The translations under genes were made by a program, and so were the position numbers. A stretch of 64,000 nt of DNA, from contig PGXW01000015.1 of NCBI GenBank assembly GCA_002839355.1, positions 1 to 64,000 of the forward strand, in the 5' to 3' direction. Position 1 is the stretch's first letter, and each line of letters begins with the position of its first letter. The notes under the pieces were generated by a model. That model was given only the letters and a program-made list of their open reading frames with translations. It ran no database searches and was not told the origin of the DNA. Of this stretch, positions 16,280 through 23,447 are shown piece by piece. The stretch is from Spirochaetae bacterium HGW-Spirochaetae-2 (GTDB lineage Bacteria; Spirochaetota; Spirochaetia; Sphaerochaetales; Sphaerochaetaceae).

Positions 16280-17710
16280 GTGAGTCAAAGTATTGAAGAA
16301 ACAGTTCGTACATTGGTTGAAAAATTGGTCTTGGAGTATAGCGCTTCCTCTGTAGGAGCGGAACATATCGCACCATCCCAATATGCGAGCGGTATCTTTC
16401 CCACTATGGATCTAGCCGTAAAGGCTGCCTATGAAGCTCAACGACACCTTGTCGAGCTCCCGCTTGAAAAGAGGAAAGAGATAGTCCAGGCCATGCGGGA
16501 AACCGCTGTGGATCATGCCCAGGAATTTGCCGAGATGGCTGTCCAGGAAAGTGGCCGAGGAAATGTTGCCGATAAGATTGCAAAAAACATGCTGGCAGCA
16601 AAGAAGACTCCCGGGGTTGAGGATGTTGAGACCTCGGCATACTCCGATGAGCACGGACTTTCTCTCGTGGAGAGAGCTCCTTATGGTGTTATCGGATCTA
16701 TCACTCCCGTAACAAACCCCACCGCCACTATTATCAATAACGGTATCAGCATGATAAGTGGTGGCAACTCGGTTGTGTTCAATCCTCACCCTGGAGCGAA
16801 AAATGTTTCCTGCTTTGCGATTGAAGTCCTCAATGCGGCAATCGAGCGAGTTGGAGGACCAAGGAATCTTTTGGTTTCACTGGCCCAGCCGACGATTGAA
16901 TCCGCAAATGAGATGATGCGACATCAAAAGATTTCCCTATTGGTTGTTACCGGGGGTCCTGGAGTAGTCAAGGCTGCAATGAATAGCGGAAAAAAGGTGA
17001 TAGCTGCAGGGCCGGGTAATCCTCCTTGCGTAGTCGATGAAACCGCCAAGATACAAAAAGCTGCGAGAGATATAGTCGCAGGTGCTAGTTTCGACAACAA
17101 TTTGGTTTGTATCTGTGAAAAGGAAGTACTCGTTGTCAAGAGTGTTGCGAACGAGTTGATAAGCGAGATGCAAAAGGTCGGTGCCTACTTGTTATCCGAT
17201 CAGCAGACCAAATCGTTGTTGGACCAAGTGATTGAAGTACCCGGAACGATGAATGTCGAGGGTGTGATAAAGAGGGAATACGTGGGGAAGTCTCCAAGCT
17301 TTCTCGCTTCCTTGATTGGTGTTACGGTTCCTGAAAGCACCAGGTTGCTTATTTGTGATGTCGATGCGGGAAACCCTTTGGTCTGGACGGAACAATTGAT
17401 GCCCTTCTTGCCGATTGTGAGAATGGAAAATGTAGACCAATGCATAGAATTGGCAGTCCAATGTGAACATGGGTTCAGGCACACCGCGATTATGCATTCG
17501 TTGAATGTGGAAAAGCTGAGCAAGATGGCTAGACAGATGAATTGTTCACTATTTGTCAAGAATGGCCCTTGTTATGCGGGTTTGGGAAATGGTGGTGCGG
17601 GGTATACTTCGTTCACAATTGCCAGTCCCACAGGAGAAGGGCTTACGCGCGCTCGTACCTTCACTAGGGAGAGACGATGCACTTTGGTTGATTATTTTAG
17701 GATCATCTAG
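16280..17710 (+). CDS. CoA-acylating aldehyde dehydrogenase, microcompartment type (PduP/EutE)
   Basis: This 476-residue enzyme turns acetaldehyde (or propionaldehyde), CoA and NAD+ into acyl-CoA and NADH. The NAD-site motif SITPVTNPTATIINN and the active cysteine in ASFDNNLVCICEKEV are clear. Residues 3-21 (SIEETVRTLVEKLVLEYSAS) form a likely amphipathic helix, followed by a linker, as in the PduP encapsulation peptide. The start is a GTG with AAGGAGAT upstream. DeoC in the same operon makes acetaldehyde, so this is the oxidative branch inside the shell, with the iron alcohol dehydrogenase regenerating NAD+. Confidence 0.95.
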   Translation: MSQSIEETVRTLVEKLVLEYSASSVGAEHIAPSQYASGIFPTMDLAVKAAYEAQRHLVELPLEKRKEIVQAMRETAVDHAQEFAEMAVQESGRGNVADKIAKNMLAAKKTPGVEDVETSAYSDEHGLSLVERAPYGVIGSITPVTNPTATIINNGISMISGGNSVVFNPHPGAKNVSCFAIEVLNAAIERVGGPRNLLVSLAQPTIESANEMMRHQKISLLVVTGGPGVVKAAMNSGKKVIAAGPGNPPCVVDETAKIQKAARDIVAGASFDNNLVCICEKEVLVVKSVANELISEMQKVGAYLLSDQQTKSLLDQVIEVPGTMNVEGVIKREYVGKSPSFLASLIGVTVPESTRLLICDVDAGNPLVWTEQLMPFLPIVRMENVDQCIELAVQCEHGFRHTAIMHSLNVEKLSKMARQMNCSLFVKNGPCYAGLGNGGAGYTSFTIASPTGEGLTRARTFTRERRCTLVDYFRII

Positions 17711-17729
17711 ATGTAAGAGGAGTCATTGC

Positions 17730-17999
17730 GTGAAATTAGGTCGGGTAATCGGAACGGTGGTCAGTACGAAGAAATTGGAATGTTTCGATAGGAAGAAGTT
17801 GTTGTTGCTTCAGCCGATTGATGAGAACGGACAACCGGTGGGAAAGCCAATTGCCGCTATGGACACCGTACAAGCCGGAGAAGGCGATACAGTGATGTTC
17901 GAAGGTGGCAAAGAGGCAGCTCAAGCTTTGGACAATTGGTTCAATCCCTGTGACGCCACTATCATCGGTATTGTAGATGGGATATCAACGGGAGAGTAG
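17730..17999 (+). CDS. BMC-P pentameric vertex protein 3 (EutN/CcmL)
   Basis: This 89-residue protein begins VKLGRVIGTVVSTKKLECFD and ends ATIIGIVDGIS, matching EutN/CcmL over its full length. I chose the GTG at 17730, with AGAGGAG seven bases upstream, instead of the much earlier ATG in the same open frame, because the family starts exactly here. The next BMC-P gene starts one base after its stop. Confidence 0.92.
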   Translation: MKLGRVIGTVVSTKKLECFDRKKLLLLQPIDENGQPVGKPIAAMDTVQAGEGDTVMFEGGKEAAQALDNWFNPCDATIIGIVDGISTGE

Positions 18000-18000
18000 T

Positions 18001-18273
18001 ATGATTCTTGCTAAAGTCCTTGGTTCGGTGACCTGTACCATAAAACATGAACATTACAAAGGGAAGAAGATTCTTATAGTTCAGCCGGTAGGTCCAAACG
18101 CGACACCATCGGGGAAGTCTTTCCTTGCTCTCGATGGGGTGCAGTCGGGAATTGGAGACTTGGTTTTGGTTTTTGATGAAGGTGGCTCGGCAAGGGATAT
18201 TCTCGGTGATAAGGATCTCTTGACAATCAGGACAATAATTGGTGGGATTGTAGATTCGGTATCGAAGGATTAG
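18001..18273 (+). CDS. BMC-P pentameric vertex protein 4 (EutN/CcmL)
   Basis: This 90-residue protein begins MILAKVLGSVTCTIKHEHYK and has LALDGVQSGIGDLVLVFDEG and IIGGIVDSVS. The ATG at 18001 has GGAG six bases upstream, inside the end of the previous gene. It is most like BMC-P 3 next to it, suggesting a tandem duplication. Confidence 0.92.
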   Translation: MILAKVLGSVTCTIKHEHYKGKKILIVQPVGPNATPSGKSFLALDGVQSGIGDLVLVFDEGGSARDILGDKDLLTIRTIIGGIVDSVSKD

Positions 18274-18279
18274 GAAATA

Positions 18280-18741
18280 GTGGATATGGTTAAAAACGTT
18301 GCTTTGGGTTGTGATCATGGGGCATATCAGCAAAAGGTCTTTCTGAAGACGTTCCTGGAGAATCTCGGGTACAACGTCCTTGATGTTGGTTGCGACATAA
18401 ACGAAAAAGTTGATTATCCCGATATCGCATATGCAGTATGTAGGAAAGTTGTCACCGAATCATGTGATAGGGGAATTATGTTGGACGGGGCGGGAATCGG
18501 TTCGTCTATGGTTTGCAATAAGGTTAGGGGTATACGTGCTGCATTGTGTTATGATTTGAAAACGGTTGTAAACAGCAGGATGCATAACAATGCGAATGTG
18601 CTTACATTGGGAGGTCCATTGCATAAAGCCGACGAATTGAGCTTAATGGTAAGAACTTGGCTAGAAACTCCGTTCGAAGGTGGACGGCATATAGTAAGAA
18701 TCAATAAGATGATGTCCATAGAGAGAGGGGGATTGAATTGA
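18280..18741 (+). CDS. RpiB/LacAB-family sugar-phosphate isomerase, catalytic cysteine replaced
   Basis: This 153-residue protein matches RpiB along its length (ALGCDHGAYQQK near the start, NKVRGIRAALCYD, RMHNNANVLTLGG). RpiB interconverts ribose-5- and ribulose-5-phosphate. The usual active-site CGTGIG reads DGAGIG here, so the cysteine base is replaced by aspartate. This suggests a changed substrate or mechanism, not necessarily loss of function. The histidine in RMHN is kept. The start is a GTG (ATG two codons later is an alternative). It overlaps deoC by one base. In SPU-type BMCs an RpiB relative accompanies DeoC. Confidence 0.85.
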   Translation: MDMVKNVALGCDHGAYQQKVFLKTFLENLGYNVLDVGCDINEKVDYPDIAYAVCRKVVTESCDRGIMLDGAGIGSSMVCNKVRGIRAALCYDLKTVVNSRMHNNANVLTLGGPLHKADELSLMVRTWLETPFEGGRHIVRINKMMSIERGGLN

Positions 18742-19544
18742 TGGATCAAAATTCACTGGTTGAATTAATCACAAAAGAAGTTTTAAAGAAAATTGAAAGT
18801 TCCAAAGAAGGACTCGGTGCTACAGCGAAAGAAGACGCAATGAAAATTGCCGCTGCGAAAATCAATATAACGACTCCACGGGACATGGCAAAATATATAG
18901 ACCATACATTGTTGAAGCCTGAATCCAGGGCGGAGGAATTTGATAAACTCTGCAAGGAAGCGATCGAATACCAATTCAAATCGGTGTGTGTCAACTCTTC
19001 TTGGGTGTCGTATGTGGCGAAGAAACTACAAGGAACCAAAGTTCTTGTTTGCTCTGTCGTTGGCTTTCCACTCGGGGCAATGACAAGCAGGAGCAAAGCA
19101 TTCGAAACACGAGAAGCCATTGAGCATGGAGCCTCGGAAATCGATATGGTGCTCGCAGTGGGCAAATTGAGGGCCGGAGACTACAAGTATGTTGAAGAGG
19201 ATATTCTATCGGTCAGGAGGGCAACGCGTAGTTCCACCATACTCAAGGTGATTCTCGAGACCTCGATGCTTACCGATGAGGAAAAGATAATTGCGTGCCA
19301 AATCGCCAAGCGATCAGGTGCTGATTTCGTTAAGACAAGTACTGGTTTCGGGGGCGGCGGTGCGACAGTTGCCGATGTGCTGTTGATGAAACAGACTGTT
19401 GGCGAAAAAATTGAAGTGAAAGCTAGTGGGGGTATCAGGGACTTTGCCACAGCATTGGCCATGTTGGAAGCTGGTGCAACCCGAATTGGAACGGGATCTG
19501 GCGTTGCAGTGGTGAGTGGTATGAAAGGTTCTGGAGGGTATTGA
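18741..19544 (+). CDS. deoC: Deoxyribose-phosphate aldolase with N-terminal encapsulation-type extension
   Basis: This 267-residue class I aldolase splits 2-deoxyribose-5-phosphate into glyceraldehyde-3-phosphate and acetaldehyde. The Schiff-base lysine is present (FVKTSTGFGGGG), as are the aspartate in SEIDMVLAVG and the second lysine in EVKASGGIRD. About 50 residues precede the conserved AKYIDHTLLKP. Residues 3-20 (QNSLVELITKEVLKKIES) form a probable amphipathic helix with a flexible linker, absent from the second DeoC in this window. That is the pattern of a microcompartment targeting peptide. It overlaps the RpiB stop as TGATG. Acetaldehyde made here would feed the operon's aldehyde dehydrogenase. 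Confidence 0.95.
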   Translation: MDQNSLVELITKEVLKKIESSKEGLGATAKEDAMKIAAAKINITTPRDMAKYIDHTLLKPESRAEEFDKLCKEAIEYQFKSVCVNSSWVSYVAKKLQGTKVLVCSVVGFPLGAMTSRSKAFETREAIEHGASEIDMVLAVGKLRAGDYKYVEEDILSVRRATRSSTILKVILETSMLTDEEKIIACQIAKRSGADFVKTSTGFGGGGATVADVLLMKQTVGEKIEVKASGGIRDFATALAMLEAGATRIGTGSGVAVVSGMKGSGGY

Positions 19545-19590
19545 TACCTTTTGGTTTAGAAGGCTGATAATCATGTAAGGAGGACTATCA

Positions 19591-20772
19591 ATGTTAAATT
19601 TTTCCTATTGGAATCCAACAAGGATCATCTTTGGTAAAGAATCGATAGCAGATGTCGGCCAGGAAGCCGCCAAATGGGGGAAAAGGGTTCTTTTCCATTT
19701 TGGTGGAGGTTCTATAAAAGCGAACGGGGTATACGATGCGGTCACAAACTCTCTGAAGGAAGCCGGGTTGGAAGTGGTATACCTGGGGGGTGTTGTTCCA
19801 AATCCGCATTTGTCCCTGGTGCGTCAAGGTATTGCCCTATGTAAGAAAGAAAAGATCGACCTGGTTCTTGCGGTTGGGGGCGGTAGCGTGATCGATTCTG
19901 CCAAAGCCATCGCATTCGGTACGAAATTGCAGGGCAATGAAGACGTATGGAATGATTATTTCATGAGGGCGCAATATGATATTCAGGATGCGCTACCAGT
20001 TGGTGTTGTATTGACCATTCCCGCCGCAGGATCTGAAAGCTCGACCGCTTCTGTGATAACCGATGAAAAAGAAGGGTTGAAGCGAGCGATCAATTCTGAA
20101 ACCGTAATCCCAAAATTCGCTGTCATGGACCCTGAGACCAACTATTCATTGCCCAACTATCAAACAGCTTGCGGTGCAACCGACATTCTTGCCCATCTTC
20201 AGGAAAGATACTTCACCATGGTCGGAGGCAACGATTTGTCCGATCGCCTGCTCGAAAGCTGCATGCGCAATATTATTGCCAACGCTCCGTTGGCTCTGAA
20301 GAACCCGTCCGAGTATGTGTATAGGGCTGAGCTTATGTGGACAGGAACCATCGCACACAACAATCTTCTTGATAGGGGAAGGCTTGGAGATTGGGCGACA
20401 CACGACATCGAGCATGAACTGAGTGCCCTGTATGATATCGCCCATGGCGCAGGCTTGGCGATCTTATTCCCAGCGTGGATGAAGTATGTGTACAAGGACA
20501 ATATCGATCGCTTTGTGCAGTATGCAATTCGGGTTTGGGATGTCAGTCTCCCGTTGGAGGACAAGGACAGTATTGTGGAGGAAGCGATCACTCGTCTCCA
20601 GAATTTTTATAGACGGATTGGCATGCCCACAAGTCTGACCGAAGTAAAAATCGGAAAAAACAAGCTGCGGTTCATGGCCGAGAAGGCCTTGTTCGGTGAA
20701 AGGACCCATCTGGGGAATTTCAAGAAATTGTATGTCGATGATGTTGAGAAGATCTACCACTTGGCATTGTAA
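19591..20772 (+). CDS. Iron-containing alcohol dehydrogenase (BdhA/YqhD-like)
   Basis: This 393-residue group III dehydrogenase reduces an aldehyde with NAD(P)H. The GGGS coenzyme motif (LAVGGGSVIDSAKA) and the four metal ligands are present: aspartate and histidine in GATDILAHLQE, and two histidines in IEHELSALYDIAHGAG. In the BMC context it probably reduces acetaldehyde to ethanol and recycles NADH from the aldehyde dehydrogenase. It has no obvious N-terminal targeting helix, so it could be encapsulated by another contact or act outside. GGAGGA lies upstream. It is the last gene of the island. Confidence 0.9.
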   Translation: MLNFSYWNPTRIIFGKESIADVGQEAAKWGKRVLFHFGGGSIKANGVYDAVTNSLKEAGLEVVYLGGVVPNPHLSLVRQGIALCKKEKIDLVLAVGGGSVIDSAKAIAFGTKLQGNEDVWNDYFMRAQYDIQDALPVGVVLTIPAAGSESSTASVITDEKEGLKRAINSETVIPKFAVMDPETNYSLPNYQTACGATDILAHLQERYFTMVGGNDLSDRLLESCMRNIIANAPLALKNPSEYVYRAELMWTGTIAHNNLLDRGRLGDWATHDIEHELSALYDIAHGAGLAILFPAWMKYVYKDNIDRFVQYAIRVWDVSLPLEDKDSIVEEAITRLQNFYRRIGMPTSLTEVKIGKNKLRFMAEKALFGERTHLGNFKKLYVDDVEKIYHLAL

Positions 20773-20781
20773 TCGATATTG

Positions 20782-21729
20782 TTACCATCTATGAAAAAAC
20801 ACATTGTCTTCATCTGGTGGGATGAGGTCGTCCAGGTTGTCCGCAATCAGACGTAGTGCCACCAGGTGGGACCCTGCTAGGGGTATGATCTTTCCGCGTA
20901 GGTTGGCATTGAGTTGATCCTTTGTCCGTGCACCCGTCAAGACGATATCGACCGGTTGCGCAAGGACCCAGGCAAGTGCGACTGTCGCCATATCTGTTGC
21001 ATATTCCAACGCCGTTCGTTCCAATGCATGTAATAGATTGTGGAACGTTTCCACATACTGCGTATCGAATGGAAACAACCCTCGCCTGAGATCCTGCGCA
21101 TCCAGATCCTCCCGACTCCTATAGCGTCCGCCGAGAAGTCCGAGCCCAAGGGGGCTGTATGCAACTATCCGTAGACCATGGGCAGTGCACAGCGGAGCAA
21201 GGTTTCGGAGGCTTCTGGTCCACAAAAGGGAGAGGGGAATCTGGCAATAGGAGATTTCCGTTGTATCAAGTGCCTGTTGCAACAAAGGCTGTGTGAAATT
21301 GCTTACACCAATATGTTTTACCAAACCTTGGTCCCTCACGCGACCCAAGGCCTGCAGATACGGACGGCAATCCTTTGTCGAATCGGGCCAATGCACATAC
21401 AGGATATCGACATAGGATGTACACATCCTTCGTAGCGAGGTCTGTACCGAAGCCAGGATATCCGAAGGTGAATTGGGTAGGAACAGCTTGGTCGCCAAGC
21501 AGTATTCCTCCCGGGGAACTTCCTTGGAAAACCGTTTCAGCTGTTGTCCGACCAGCTGTTCGGAAAGCCCCTTGCCATAGCCTTGTGCCGTGTCGAAGTG
21601 CCGTATTCCTCCCCGGAGGGCCGCATGGAGAGTCCGTATCGAGTCGTCACGTTGTTGATCGAGCCAATATCCACCACCAAAGGCCCAACATCCGAGGCTC
21701 AAGGTGGCTTTCCTTGTTTCAGGATCCAT
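20782..21729 (-). CDS. Aldo/keto reductase
   Basis: This 315-residue protein has the AKR TIM barrel with catalytic aspartate in GIRHFDTAQGYG, histidine in YVDILYVHWPD, and the conserved GVSNFTQPLL and AYSPLGLGLLGG stretches. It reduces carbonyls with NADPH; the substrate is unknown. Its ATG overlaps the stop of the Nudix gene (TGATG), so the two are co-translated. It converges with the BMC operon, leaving only nine bases. Confidence 0.9.
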   Translation of the reverse strand: MDPETRKATLSLGCWAFGGGYWLDQQRDDSIRTLHAALRGGIRHFDTAQGYGKGLSEQLVGQQLKRFSKEVPREEYCLATKLFLPNSPSDILASVQTSLRRMCTSYVDILYVHWPDSTKDCRPYLQALGRVRDQGLVKHIGVSNFTQPLLQQALDTTEISYCQIPLSLLWTRSLRNLAPLCTAHGLRIVAYSPLGLGLLGGRYRSREDLDAQDLRRGLFPFDTQYVETFHNLLHALERTALEYATDMATVALAWVLAQPVDIVLTGARTKDQLNANLRGKIIPLAGSHLVALRLIADNLDDLIPPDEDNVFFHRW

Positions 21730-22643
21730 CAAGCTTCTTCGTCCAGATCCTCTATCAATGTGCTGCTGAGCATTTTCTCACCCTCGAAGATGAACCTGCC
21801 AGTGAATCGGCGTCCTTCCAATGCCAAGGGGAACCACAACCGGTCGTCCTCCCACATCTTGTCATAAGGAAGATCGGAGACCGGGCACCAGAATGGTCGG
21901 GCCTCATCGGTTTCACCAAGTTCACCCGAGTGTTCGTAGGCGAAGAATACATGGCCGCGCATCGCCAAACCGTCGGTGAACTGGAATTCCAGCACACCTT
22001 TGTGTTCGACCTTGGTGACGCTGATTCCCGTCTCCTCGGCGATTTCGCGCATGGCCGCCTCGCTTGCCGTTTCGTCTTCCTCGATATGCCCGCCGGGAGC
22101 GTTGACCAATCCTTTGCCGAGTCCGGTCTTCTTGTCTATGAGCAGGACGTTGTCGCCGTCGAACAGGTAGCACAGTACTGCAGTTTCGGTCGGTTCCCAA
22201 CTGTCCCAATCGATCTCGTCCACGGTTCGGGCAGATGCCGGTGCCACAACAGGCTCCAATTCGGCGACCTCGACCACAGCTTCTTGCGGGTGGTCTTCCG
22301 CCCAGCATGTGTCACAGAGGTTGTCATCGTAGTTGATGATGGCGGTATAATTCAATTTCGCATCGCAACGGACACACTTGGTCCTGAACAGGAGGACGCG
22401 GTGGCGAAATGGAATACCGACCGCCATGGCGAGGAACAGGGCTGGAACCGCAAGCCAGTGTGGCCAGCCGCGGCTGAGGATAATCACGATGAAGATCTGC
22501 CACACCATCGCCAAGGAAGCGATGATCAGTGTCGCTGACCGTTTCTTGTAACTGCGGGGGGCAAATTTCCTTTGATAGAGGTTTACCACAAGGATTGCAA
22601 CGAGGAACCATAGGTATTTGTCGGCTATTGTTTCGAGTATCAT
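21729..22643 (-). CDS. Membrane-anchored zinc-ribbon Nudix hydrolase
   Basis: This 304-residue protein has three parts. Residues 1-80 hold about three hydrophobic helices. Residues about 90-112 hold a two-CxxC zinc ribbon (CVRCDAKL and CDTCW). The C-terminal half is a Nudix domain with an intact box (GGHIEEDETASEAAMREI, then AEETGI). The domain resembles the MutT/MTH1 side of the family, which cleans oxidised nucleotides, but the substrate is not certain. I chose the ATG at 22643 since the next hydrophobic helix starts there. There is no ribosome site; TTGATT-N17-TACTGT ends seven bases upstream, so a leaderless start is possible. Confidence 0.8.
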   Translation of the reverse strand: MILETIADKYLWFLVAILVVNLYQRKFAPRSYKKRSATLIIASLAMVWQIFIVIILSRGWPHWLAVPALFLAMAVGIPFRHRVLLFRTKCVRCDAKLNYTAIINYDDNLCDTCWAEDHPQEAVVEVAELEPVVAPASARTVDEIDWDSWEPTETAVLCYLFDGDNVLLIDKKTGLGKGLVNAPGGHIEEDETASEAAMREIAEETGISVTKVEHKGVLEFQFTDGLAMRGHVFFAYEHSGELGETDEARPFWCPVSDLPYDKMWEDDRLWFPLALEGRRFTGRFIFEGEKMLSSTLIEDLDEEA

Positions 22644-22772
22644 GGTGTTGACAGTAGCCTGTGGATAGGGAAAAATCAAGGCCGATCGAATGCGGTTGCC
22701 GGGAATGTCCAGTTGCGTTGGCCTGCAGAATACGGTAATCTGGACAAGTCTCTTGTTTGTGAGGAGAATCCG

Positions 22773-23447
22773 ATGTTGAAACCCGAAGAACTGGCCGGTT
22801 ATATTGACCATACATTATTGGCAACCAATGCCACCGAAGATAAGATTACCCAATTGTGCCAGGAGGCGCTGCAACACAATTTCGCCTCCGTGTGCGTAAA
22901 CAGTTGTTGGACCGCAACGTGTGCCGCCCTGCTGAAAGGGAGTCCAGTGAAGGTCTGCACAGTCGTCGGATTTCCCCTCGGGGCCATGAAAAGTGAAAGC
23001 AAGGCTCTTGAGGCTGCCCAGGCAGTTGCCGACGGAGCAACCGAGATCGACATGGTGGTCAACGTGGGTTGGCTCAAGGAGGGGCGGTTGGATGCCTTCG
23101 AGCAGGATATCCTCCTGGTGAAGGAAGCCTGTGGAGATTTATTGCTCAAAGTCATTATCGAGACGTGCCTGCTTTCCGACGAGGAGAAGCAGACGGCCTG
23201 TCGATTGGCAGCAAGCGCGGCGGGAAGGTATGTCGAGACTTCGACCGGCTTCTCGACCGGCGGGGCAACCGAACAGGATGTCGCACTCATGCGCTCGGTT
23301 GTAGGCGAGCATATCGGTGTGAAGGCCTCCGGCGGTGTCCGAAGTTTTGAAACGGCTGTTGCCATGATCTCCTCCGGAGCGTCCCGTCTCGGAACCAGTA
23401 GCGGAATCGCTATTGTCCAGGGAGCCGCATCGCATGCCGCGTATTGA
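22773..23447 (+). CDS. DeoC-like protein lacking the Schiff-base lysine
   Basis: This 224-residue protein is collinear with deoxyribose-phosphate aldolase from AGYIDHTLLATN to the end and has no N-terminal extension. The active-site lysine that forms the Schiff base is glutamate: YVETSTGFSTGG instead of FVKTSTGF, from codon GAG at 23235-23237. The aspartate in TEIDMVVNVG and the second lysine in GVKASGGVRS are kept. It should not be a normal class I aldolase. It may be inactive, regulatory or catalyse another reaction. GAGGAG lies six bases before the ATG. The downstream thymidine-kinase-like gene overlaps its end by 14 bases. Confidence 0.88.
   Translation: MLKPEELAGYIDHTLLATNATEDKITQLCQEALQHNFASVCVNSCWTATCAALLKGSPVKVCTVVGFPLGAMKSESKALEAAQAVADGATEIDMVVNVGWLKEGRLDAFEQDILLVKEACGDLLLKVIIETCLLSDEEKQTACRLAASAAGRYVETSTGFSTGGATEQDVALMRSVVGEHIGVKASGGVRSFETAVAMISSGASRLGTSSGIAIVQGAASHAAY

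Noticed and set aside
21375-22538. 387-codon open frame on the plus strand
   Set aside because: It is antisense to the well-supported aldo/keto reductase and Nudix genes and has no recognisable domain.
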